A stretch of DNA of 64,000 nucleotides from Hymenobacter sediminicola (GTDB lineage Bacteria; Bacteroidota; Bacteroidia; Cytophagales; Hymenobacteraceae), in assembly GCF_014250515.1 (NCBI RefSeq), contig NZ_CP060202.1, positions 2,415,001-2,479,000 on the forward strand. The letters run 5' to 3'. Every line of letters begins with the position of its first letter. Within the stretch, counting starts at the first letter, position 1. Under the pieces are notes generated by a model. That model was not told the origin of the DNA, did not search any database, and worked only from the letters and a program-made list of their open reading frames with translations. Both the position numbers and the translations under genes were made by a program. This document shows positions 57,639-64,000 of the stretch, one piece after another.

Positions 57639-58106
57639 ATGGAGCCACTTCCTGAGCGGCGCAGCATCCGCTACGAAGGCTACGATTACCGTTCGGCCGG
57701 CTAGTATGCCCTCACCCTATGTGCGCTTGGCAAGGCGCATTTGTTCGGCAGCTTGTCGCACGACGAGCCACTGCGGCCCTCGGCGCTGGGTGATATAGTC
57801 GTGGCGGAATTGCTGGACCTGCCCCGGCACTATCCCACTATTCAGCTGGATACCTGGGTTCTGATGCCGAACCACCTGCACCTGATTCTGGCTCTCACCC
57901 GCCACGGCACGGTTGCCGTGAGTGAAGTAGTAGGCAGCTTCAAATCTCGCTGCTATAGGCGGTGGCGCACGGCACTGCTGGCGGCCGGACAGCCTGCCCC
58001 GTCCTCCTGCTGGCAGCGCAACTACTATGAGCACATCATCTGCAACCCCACCGAGCTGGAAGCCCAACGCCGCTACATCCTCGAAAACCCCAGCCGCTGG
58101 CAGTAG
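57639..58106 (+). pseudogene. REP-associated tyrosine transposase (RAYT), broken by an amber codon
   Basis: The frame from ATG 57639 reads MEPLPERRSIRYEGYDYRSAG, then a TAG (57702-57704), then YALTLCALGKAHLFGSLSHD and on to a stop at 58106. The two parts together match a RAYT of about 155 residues. The nickase histidines are in the MPNHLHLIL motif and the catalytic tyrosine is expected in QRNYYEHIICN. The only open part begins at a TTG at 57741 and lacks the N-terminal strand. RAYTs cut single-stranded REP hairpins, and REP copies flank this gene. It is probably inactive, unless the amber codon is read through. Confidence 0.85.
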
Positions 58107-58150
58107 GGGGCTTGCCGCCGCCCGCGCCGATGCAACAGTTTCGTGCAACG

Positions 58151-58177
58151 ACGGGCGGGGGCAAGCCCCGCCCCTAC
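58151..58177 (+). repeat. GC-rich REP-like unit, family B, right of RAYT
   Basis: The same sequence and orientation as 57544-57571, 45 bases after the RAYT stop. Confidence 0.85.
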
Positions 58178-58180
58178 AGC

Positions 58181-58215
58181 AAAAAAGCCCGCCGGATATT
58201 CCGGCGGGCTTTTTT
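58181..58215. terminator. Bidirectional terminator
   Basis: AAAAAAGCCCGCCGGA and TCCGGCGGGCTTTTTT are perfect 16-base arms between RAYT and the minus-strand gene at 58239. Confidence 0.85.
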
Positions 58216-58238
58216 GTGTTTTACAGATACGCGTGCCG

Positions 58239-58658
58239 TTAGGTAGTCAGCGAGCTGCGGTGGTTCGTTACCTGCGTTTGTGCATCGGTAAGCACGGCTA
58301 CCTGTGCCGTCACCTGCTCCCCATCGACGCCGGCCAGGAAGCGGGCGGGGCCGCTGCGGGCGCTGCCCCGGTCCAGTAGGTTGTCGCGCCGGTCGTTGGC
58401 GCGGCGCAGCTTGGTTTCGTTCAGCTTGCGCAGGGAGGGGGTAATGGCAGGCGAGGCCAGAATAGAGGTATAGGCCGTAATTTCCGCGTCGAGGCCGGCT
58501 ACCTGCCCGCTTACGTCGGCCTGAGTACGGTCGGCGCGCCGGTCGGCGTAGTCGAGGTTGCTGGTACGCTGCTGGTAGCCATCCAGCTCGGCGGCCAGGT
58601 CGTCCAGCACTTCGTCGCAGTCGGCGCGGGTGGTTAATAGTTTCAGATCTAAAGGCAT
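58239..58658 (-). CDS. Helical protein of unknown function
   Basis: This 139-residue, soluble-looking protein is rich in Asp, Ala, Arg and Thr with heptad-like spacing (LDDLAAELDGYQQRTSN, TKLRRANDRRDNLLDRG), so coiled coil is likely. No family was recognised and no signal or membrane segment is present. It is downstream of, and on the same strand as, the XRE regulator gene, 111 bases away, and may be part of the accessory locus. A terminator follows at 58181. Confidence 0.6.
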   Translation of the reverse strand: MPLDLKLLTTRADCDEVLDDLAAELDGYQQRTSNLDYADRRADRTQADVSGQVAGLDAEITAYTSILASPAITPSLRKLNETKLRRANDRRDNLLDRGSARSGPARFLAGVDGEQVTAQVAVLTDAQTQVTNHRSSLTT

Positions 58659-58769
58659 AATCAGTACTGGTTAAAGGATGAGGAATGCGCCAATATAGCC
58701 GGCCAAAACCCTCCCCGATCCTGCCTTTGGTATAATTATTTTGGGAAACACCTTCCCGTTTTGAGACGC

Positions 58770-59321
58770 CTAACCGGCCGCACCGGCCAGCAGCACGGCC
58801 AGCGTGGCGGCTTCGGTTTCGAGGGCTTGCAGGCGCAGCCGCAGCAGATGGTAGCGGGCAGCGGTGTCGGCATCGTGCAGGGTGGCGTGCGTCTGGTGCT
58901 GCCGCGCCAGCAGCCACTGGTGGGCGGGAGCATCCGCTTCGGCGGTGGCCAGCAGGCTAGGCAGCACCACCTGCCAGTGCCGGGCCTGGGCGTAGGCCGC
59001 GGACAACCGCTGCAACTCCCGGCGCAGCTTGCCGGCTTGGTGGCGGCACATATCGAGGCGGGCTTCCAGCGGGCCAAGTGCCGGGGCACCGGGCGGCGCT
59101 TCTTCGGGCGCCGGACGGGCCGGGGCCTCGGCGGGCAGCAGCGCGGCCAGTGGGTTGAGGCGCAGCAGCACCCGGCCGGTGAGTGTGCGGCGGCCGGCTT
59201 CGATGTCGGCGACGTAGGGCCGACTGATGCTTAAATAATCGGCCAGTGCCTGCTGATCAAGGCTGAAATACTTGCGCACCTGAGCTATCAGTGCAGTAGA
59301 TGGAGTGGATTTGCGGGGCAT
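58770..59321 (-). CDS. XRE-type helix-turn-helix regulator next to the R-M gene
   Basis: This 183-residue protein has an XRE helix-turn-helix at residues 10-50 (VRKYFSLDQQALADYLSISR, then PYVADIEAGRRTLTG). The rest is a Pro/Ala hinge and a long helical segment that may form a coiled coil. Its ATG is inside the left arm of a 35-base perfect inverted repeat shared with the R-M gene leader. It could be a controller (C-type) protein that binds that palindrome and regulates both genes, though it is about twice the length of classical C proteins. Role inferred. Confidence 0.7.
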   Translation of the reverse strand: MPRKSTPSTALIAQVRKYFSLDQQALADYLSISRPYVADIEAGRRTLTGRVLLRLNPLAALLPAEAPARPAPEEAPPGAPALGPLEARLDMCRHQAGKLRRELQRLSAAYAQARHWQVVLPSLLATAEADAPAHQWLLARQHQTHATLHDADTAARYHLLRLRLQALETEAATLAVLLAGAAG

Positions 59322-59393
59322 GTCGTAGTGGTTTTTGCAGCATATTTTTCAAAAAGCAAAAAATATGCTGCAAAAACCACTACGACATGCCCC
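59315..59393. promoter_or_regulatory. Large perfect inverted repeat at the divergent XRE / R-M start
   Basis: Two perfect 35-base arms (59315-59349 and 59359-59393) enclose a nine-base loop. The arms contain the ATGCCCC of the XRE start on one strand and its mirror image on the other. Both promoters must lie in or beside it, so it is a candidate operator. The central 35 bp (59337-59371) recur at 62622-62656. Confidence 0.8.
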
Positions 59394-59437
59394 CTACTCT
59401 TTACTATCTTCCGCCCCTTCTATTCTCCGCTATCCAC

Positions 59438-62400
59438 ATGCCCGCTTTATTACCGCTGTTTCCGGCCGCTACCCTGCCCGCCCCGTTTTCCCATTTCGAC
59501 CCGGCCGCTGCCCTGCCCGACTTCGCGGATCGGGTGCGCCACCTGCGCCGCTGGCAGCAGGCCATAGCCAGCGGCTATGTGCGCAGCCGCAAAGAGGAAG
59601 TATTGCAGGCCGAGTTTCTGAACCTGCTCTTCGGGGAGGTGCTGGGCTACGAGTACCAGGCCACCGACCACCGCCAGCTGCAGCTGGAGCTGAAAACCCT
59701 CACCGACGGCACCAAACCCGACGGGGCGCTGGGCGAGTTTGTGGCCGCGCCCGGCGGCAGCCTCGGCGGGCCGGTGCGGGCGGTGGTAGAGCTGAAAGAT
59801 GCCCGCACCTCGCTGGATGCCAAGCAGCGTGGCGGCGCGGGCAAGGGCCGCCAGGAGACACCCGTGGAGCAGGCCTTCAGCTACCCCAGCAAGTTTGGCG
59901 CGTCCTGCCGCTGGGTGCTGGTGAGCAACTTTCTGGAGCTGCGCCTTTACTCGGCCCAGGACCAGAGCCGCGCCGAGGTGTTCAACCTCGAAACCCTGCC
60001 CGACCAGCCCGAGCAGCTCCGGCGCTTCTTTGCCCTGCTGCTGCCCACCCACCTGCTGCCCCCGGCCGGCCGCGCCGAAGCGCTTCTCGATGAAGCCCTG
60101 CAACAGCGCCAGCAGGAGGAAACTAAAATCACGAAGGCCTTCTACAAAGACTACAGCACCGCCCGCCGCCAGCTCCTCGACCACCTGATTGAGCAGAACC
60201 CCACGGTGCCGCCGCTGGACCTGCTGGCCCACACCCAGAAGCTGCTCGACCGGGTGATTTTCGTGTGCTTCTGCGAAGACAAGAACATCATTCCGCGCCT
60301 CACCTTCCGGCGGCTGCTCGATGCCGTGCGCCAGAACGTGTTCGACCCCGCCGACGACAAGGTGTACCGCACCGTGCGCGGCCTGTTTCACAGCATTGAT
60401 AAGGGCAACCCGCTGGCCGGCATCAACCGCTTCAACGGGGGGCTGTTTGCCGAAGACGCCGCCCTCGATGCGCTGCTGATCAAGGACCGCACCCTCACGC
60501 CCGTTATTCAGCTGGAGCAGTACGACTTTGCCTCCGACCTGAACGTGAACATCCTGGGGCACATCTTCGAGCAGAGCCTCTCGGACCTGGAGCAGGAGCG
60601 TGCCCGCCTCTCGGGGCAGGCCCACGACCCCAGGCAGGGCAAGCGCAAGCAGGACGGCATTTTTTATACCCCCGAGTATATCACACGCTACATTGTGCAG
60701 CAGGCCGTGGGCGGGTGGCTGCAGGAGCGCCGCCGCGAAGCCGGCCTCGACACGCTGCCTGAGCTGACCGACGACGACCGGGCCACCATCCGCATTGGAG
60801 CCGGCAACAAGCTGGTGCAGCCCTCGGCGCGGGTGCAGCGGCACATTGCGGCCTGGGAGCAGTACGGGCAGCGCCTGGAAGGCATCCGGGTGCTGGACCC
60901 GGCCTGCGGCTCGGGAGCGTTTCTGAACGAAGCCTTCGGGTACCTGCTGCGCGAGGGCGAGCAGGTGAACCGGGAGCTGGCCGGGCTGCGGGCCGGGCAG
61001 TACAAGGTGTTTGACTTCGACCGCCACATTTTGCAGCACAACCTCTACGGCGTCGACCTCAACCCAGAGTCGGTGGACATTACGCGCCTGAGCCTGTGGC
61101 TGCAAACCGCCAACCCCGGCAAGCCCCTCACCTCCCTCGACCACAGCATCCGCTGCGGCAACTCCCTCATCAGCGACCCGGCCGTGGCCGGCCCCCGCGC
61201 CTTCGACTGGCAAGCCGCCTTCCCGGAAGTATTCGCCCAGGGCGGGTTCGACGTGGTGATTGGCAACCCGCCGTATGCTACCGGCTTTCCGTCAGAAATC
61301 AAACGCTACTTCACGAAGCAGTACGAAACTGCCCAGTATCAACTGGATTTATACCTACTATTCATTGAGCGCGGAATTAAGATTTTAAACCCCGCAGGTT
61401 TCATGAGCTACATTGTTCCTAACTCTTGGATGAAGAATATGATGATGTCTGAAACGCGGCGATTTATGCTAGAGCATCTTCAGTTTCTGAGCATAACGCC
61501 TAACCTGTCAAATGTCTTTCCCGATGCGTCAGTGGATACTATGATTTACATAGCACAAAGACAGAAGTCAGATCATGAAATCAAGATTACTGAGTTTGCA
61601 GATCAAGAAACCGTTGAAAAGCACAGTATCAACCAAGAGCGTTTTCTAACCAACGACAATTTCATTTTCAATGTCGAGTCAGATGAGGCCGTTACTACCA
61701 TTCTGGCCAAGGCTCGTCTTAACAGTAAGCCATTAAGTGAACTGTTTGATATTACTCGCGGCATCAACCCTTATGATAAGTACAGAGGTCAGTCAGAAGA
61801 AGTCATTCGGACTAAAGCATATCATGCTAACCATAAAAAGGACGAAACCTTTGTACCTGAGATTAGAGGGAAGCATGTTGGGCGTTATTCTCACCAATGG
61901 GATGGAGAGCACTACATAAGTTATGGCGAATGGTTAGCGGCTCCTAGGGACTTAAAATTCTTTAAAGGCAAACGGCTTGTCTTACGCCAGGTATTAGGAA
62001 GCAAACTATTTGCTACTGTAATCGAAGAGGACTTAAAAATTGACCAAAGCATATTCATTGCCTTACCTATACTACCGGAGAATGAGCTTAGCACATCTTA
62101 TGTGCAGGCTATTGTAGCATCCGGTTTGATGAGTTTCTATTTCCGGTATTCGAGTAATGAGTTTGATGATTTGTTTCCCAAAATCAAGATTGGGGAATTT
62201 AAAGAGTTGCCCATAAAGCTCATTTCCCCCACCGATCAGCAACCGTTTATTGAGGCGGCAGAGTCGTTGCTGGCGGGGCACAAGGAGCTGCACCAGGCGG
62301 AGGCCAAGGCGGCGCGGCTGGTGCGGGCCGAGCTGGGGTTGCGTGAGCCCCTGAGCGGCAAGCTGGCCCTCAGCCAGCCCTGGCCCGTCTGGAGCACGGC

Positions 62401-62608
62401 CCTGGAGAAAGCCCTGGGCCGCAAGCTCAGCCTGAGTGAGAAAAGCAACTGGGTGGAATACTTCACTGAGTTTCAGGCGCAGCAACAGCAGCAGCGCGCC
62501 ACCCTCCACCAGCAGGATGCCGCCCTCGACCAGCTCGTGTACCAGCTCTACCAGCTCACTCCCGCCGAAATTGCGTTGGTAGAAGGCCGCCCCGCTCCCA
62601 CCAAATAA
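59438..62608 (+). CDS. Type IIG-like restriction-modification enzyme (nuclease, methyltransferase and specificity in one chain)
   Basis: From ATG 59438 this is 1056 residues. An ATG at 59387 is in frame but its codons are pyrimidine-rich with about half G/C third bases, unlike the gene. A PD-(D/E)xK-like nuclease is seen near residues 90-125 (Asp95, Glu119, Lys121 in VVELKDAR). The adenine methyltransferase has SAM motif LDPACGSGAF (487-496) and catalytic NPPY (610-613). The target recognition domain follows from about residue 620 to 930 and is A+T-rich (21 G+C of 60 at 61561-61620, against 41 of 60 at 60901-60960). It would methylate and cut DNA at one site. Cofactors and site are unknown. 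Confidence 0.88.
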   Translation: MPALLPLFPAATLPAPFSHFDPAAALPDFADRVRHLRRWQQAIASGYVRSRKEEVLQAEFLNLLFGEVLGYEYQATDHRQLQLELKTLTDGTKPDGALGEFVAAPGGSLGGPVRAVVELKDARTSLDAKQRGGAGKGRQETPVEQAFSYPSKFGASCRWVLVSNFLELRLYSAQDQSRAEVFNLETLPDQPEQLRRFFALLLPTHLLPPAGRAEALLDEALQQRQQEETKITKAFYKDYSTARRQLLDHLIEQNPTVPPLDLLAHTQKLLDRVIFVCFCEDKNIIPRLTFRRLLDAVRQNVFDPADDKVYRTVRGLFHSIDKGNPLAGINRFNGGLFAEDAALDALLIKDRTLTPVIQLEQYDFASDLNVNILGHIFEQSLSDLEQERARLSGQAHDPRQGKRKQDGIFYTPEYITRYIVQQAVGGWLQERRREAGLDTLPELTDDDRATIRIGAGNKLVQPSARVQRHIAAWEQYGQRLEGIRVLDPACGSGAFLNEAFGYLLREGEQVNRELAGLRAGQYKVFDFDRHILQHNLYGVDLNPESVDITRLSLWLQTANPGKPLTSLDHSIRCGNSLISDPAVAGPRAFDWQAAFPEVFAQGGFDVVIGNPPYATGFPSEIKRYFTKQYETAQYQLDLYLLFIERGIKILNPAGFMSYIVPNSWMKNMMMSETRRFMLEHLQFLSITPNLSNVFPDASVDTMIYIAQRQKSDHEIKITEFADQETVEKHSINQERFLTNDNFIFNVESDEAVTTILAKARLNSKPLSELFDITRGINPYDKYRGQSEEVIRTKAYHANHKKDETFVPEIRGKHVGRYSHQWDGEHYISYGEWLAAPRDLKFFKGKRLVLRQVLGSKLFATVIEEDLKIDQSIFIALPILPENELSTSYVQAIVASGLMSFYFRYSSNEFDDLFPKIKIGEFKELPIKLISPTDQQPFIEAAESLLAGHKELHQAEAKAARLVRAELGLREPLSGKLALSQPWPVWSTALEKALGRKLSLSEKSNWVEYFTEFQAQQQQQRATLHQQDAALDQLVYQLYQLTPAEIALVEGRPAPTK

Positions 62609-62621
62609 CGCGCCGTTTTTT

Positions 62622-62656
62622 GCAGCATATTTTTTACTTTTTGAAAAATATGCTGC
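62622..62656. repeat. 35-bp palindromic element downstream of the R-M gene
   Basis: GCAGCATATTTTTT...AAAAATATGCTGC. Its reverse complement matches 59337-59371 at 34 of 35 positions. It begins 13 bases after the R-M stop. Confidence 0.9.
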
Positions 62657-62659
62657 AAT

Positions 62660-62767
62660 GTAGGGGCGGGGCTTGCCCCCGCCCGTCGTTAAACGATTAT
62701 CCCGCCCGCCGTCCGTGCCGATACAACGATTCCGTGCAACGACGGGCGGGGGCAAGCCCCGCCCCTA
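62660..62767. repeat. GC-rich REP-like inverted pair, family B
   Basis: GTAGGGGCGGGGCTTGCCCC... at 62660-62689 and its complement at 62739-62767 face each other around a 49-base middle, as at 57420-57505. It abuts the 35-bp element at 62622-62656. Confidence 0.9.
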
Positions 62768-62805
62768 CTGCCATCCCAACAATTCCGGTCAGTGAGCGGC
62801 ATTTG

Positions 62806-62859
62806 GTAACACAACAACGCCCCGCGCACCTTTCGGTACGCGGGGCGTTGTTGTGTTAC
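62806..62859. terminator. Terminator between the R-M gene and the AAA+ gene
   Basis: Perfect 21-base arms (GTAACACAACAACGCCCCGCG and its complement) with a 12-base loop, just past the minus-strand stop at 62875. Confidence 0.8.
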
Positions 62860-62874
62860 GTTCGAAGCAGTAGG

Positions 62875-64000
62875 CTACCGGCGGCGGCCGCGCTGGGGCT
62901 TCTCGTCTTCGTCCTCGTCGTCATCATCCTCACCGAAGCTGGGCATGGTAAACATGCTGCTGAGCAGGTCCTTGAACTGGGCGCCGGCCGTGAGGCGGTT
63001 GCGCGAAATCAGGCTGTACTCGGCCAGGCCGTGGAGCAGGAACTCCATCAGGAAGTAGGTGTGCTCGGGCGTTTCGTTGGGGTGCAATTCCGTCACGATG
63101 TCGCGCAGGCCGGGCACCTGGTCGAGCACGGCGCGGTAGTCTTTGGTGCTGGCATCGTGCAGCATATCCACGGTGTGGCCCGCCCCAAACCACTCCTGCA
63201 CCGTTTTGTAGGGCGAAGGGCGGCCTTTGAGCTTCTTGGCTTTGTCGGGGTCGGGGAAGTACTGCAGAAACAGCGTGCGGATGGCTTTGCCCATCAGCTT
63301 CTCGGCCACGATGCCGGCTCCCTCCTGCTCGCCCTCGTACACCAGCTCCACCTTGCCCGTCACGGCCGGCACCGCCGAAATGAAGTCGCCGACGCGCACG
63401 TAGGTTTGCTTCTCGCCGTTGATGAGGGCGCGCCGCTCGGCCCCGGCCACCACCTGCTCGTAGGCCGAGATGGTGAGGCGGGCCGATACGCCGCTCTTGG
63501 CATCCACGAACTCCGAGGCGCGGGCCTCCACGGCCACCTGCTCCACCAGGTCATGAATGACTTCGTTGCTGGTCACCATGCCCTTCTGCACGTCCTTGAT
63601 GCGGGCTTCCTGCTTGGTGATGCGCTTACCGATTTCGATGCTCTTGGGGTAGTGCGTGATAATCTGGGCGTCAATCCGGTCTTTGAGCGGCGTCACGATG
63701 GAACCCCGGTTGGTGTAGTCCTCGGGGTTGGCCGTGAACACAAACTGGATATCGAGCGGCAGCCGCACCTTGAAGCCCCGGATCTGGATGTCGCCTTCCT
63801 GCAGGATATTGAACAGCGACACCTGAATGCGGGCCTGCAAATCGGGTAGCTCGTTTATCACGAAAATGCCCCGGTGCGCCCGCGGAATCAGCCCGAAGTG
63901 AATCACCCGCTCATCACTGTACGGCAGCTTGAGCGTGGCCGCCTTGATGGGGTCAGCGTCGCCGATAAGGTCGGCTACCGACACGTCGGGGGTGGCCAGC
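62875..64000 (-). CDS. Magnesium-chelatase-like AAA+ ATPase (5' end outside the window)
   Basis: The minus strand is open from the window edge to a stop at 62875, about 375 residues; the GTG at 63984 is only an internal codon. The visible part covers the AAA+ core after Walker A: the Walker B-like segment GIFVINELPDLQ, the sensor region FVFTANPEDYTNRG and an arginine-finger-like TPLKDRID, as in ChlI-type chelatases. A helical C-terminal half and a very acidic end (SFGEDDDDEDEDEKPQRGRRR) follow. Many bacteria use such ATPases with VWA-domain partners outside chlorophyll synthesis. Its partner is not in view. Confidence 0.82.
   Translation of the reverse strand, partial: LATPDVSVADLIGDADPIKAATLKLPYSDERVIHFGLIPRAHRGIFVINELPDLQARIQVSLFNILQEGDIQIRGFKVRLPLDIQFVFTANPEDYTNRGSIVTPLKDRIDAQIITHYPKSIEIGKRITKQEARIKDVQKGMVTSNEVIHDLVEQVAVEARASEFVDAKSGVSARLTISAYEQVVAGAERRALINGEKQTYVRVGDFISAVPAVTGKVELVYEGEQEGAGIVAEKLMGKAIRTLFLQYFPDPDKAKKLKGRPSPYKTVQEWFGAGHTVDMLHDASTKDYRAVLDQVPGLRDIVTELHPNETPEHTYFLMEFLLHGLAEYSLISRNRLTAGAQFKDLLSSMFTMPSFGEDDDDEDEDEKPQRGRRR

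Noticed and set aside
57702..57704. Amber codon in RAYT as a recoded amino acid (pyrrolysine)
   Set aside because: No pyl genes or recoding signal are in view and Bacteroidota are not known for it. A nonsense mutation is simpler.
59450..61213. Long open frame on the minus strand (587 codons)
   Set aside because: It lies wholly antisense to the R-M gene, whose sense frame has clear nuclease and methyltransferase motifs. GC-rich genes commonly produce such shadows.
1..64000. tRNA or rRNA genes
   Set aside because: No tRNA cloverleaf or rRNA segment was recognised in any intergenic region read by eye. A covariance-model scan would be needed to exclude small RNAs.

Overview
The window looks like chromosome of a high-GC member of the Bacteroidota, most probably the Hymenobacteraceae (Hymenobacter-like). 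The reasons are the gene families (outer-membrane-barrel receptors with carboxypeptidase-like N-termini, PorT, a TPR/PD40/OmpA protein, DUF5606, TonB-like C-terminal proteins), the near absence of Shine-Dalgarno sites, and repeated matches to the Bacteroidota -7 promoter element TAnnTTTG just upstream of starts. No rRNA, tRNA, CRISPR array or prophage was recognised.

Layout. 1-5,000: end of a GT4 glycosyltransferase, DNA primase dnaG and a secreted protein of unknown function. 5,000-6,750: Fe-S assembly genes (Mrp/ApbC-like ATPase, NfuA-like scaffold). 6,770-7,720: a low-GC gene between two attC-like inverted repeats, resembling a stray integron cassette. 7,866-11,128: fumarylacetoacetase, a zinc alcohol dehydrogenase and a small membrane protein. 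11,213-22,585: an all-minus-strand acetate/propionate block (acs, a PrpE-like ligase, a lone receiver protein, a sodium-solute-symporter/histidine-kinase fusion of CrbS type, a small membrane protein, an MHS-family transporter, a porin and an IS1-type zinc-ribbon protein). 22,783-30,940: mixed metabolism (M28 peptidase, TPR histidine kinase with a degenerate ATP site, flavin reductase-like protein, GNAT, alanine dehydrogenase, tsaE, aminotransferase). 31,252-37,114: two paralogous outer-membrane receptors around a MarR regulator, with twin palindromic operators before the second receptor. 37,253-44,879: trmN6, a two-gene ABC transporter, saccharopine dehydrogenase-like, cytidine deaminase, esterase, SDR, porT, ubiE. 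45,007-57,350: core genes (PorE-like OmpA protein, engB, TonB-like protein, DUF5606, fbp, aspartokinase, Fur/PerR plus peroxiredoxin, kdtA, rsgA, fasciclin lipoprotein, cyclophilin). 57,360-62,860: an accessory region with GC-rich REP-like palindromes, a RAYT transposase interrupted by one amber codon, and a divergent XRE regulator / type IIG restriction-modification pair. The R-M gene is flanked by two almost identical 35-bp palindromes. 62,875-end: 3' part of a magnesium-chelatase-like AAA+ ATPase.

How the genes work together. The clearest functional unit is 11,213-22,585: porin and transporter would bring short-chain acids in, the two ligases would activate them to acyl-CoA, and the symporter-kinase with its receiver would sense or regulate them. 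The most unusual structures are the palindrome-bounded R-M gene with its A+T-rich specificity domain, the attC-like cassette, the RAYT/REP set and the receptor-MarR-receptor locus. All functions are inferred by reading the translated sequence; no database search was run.
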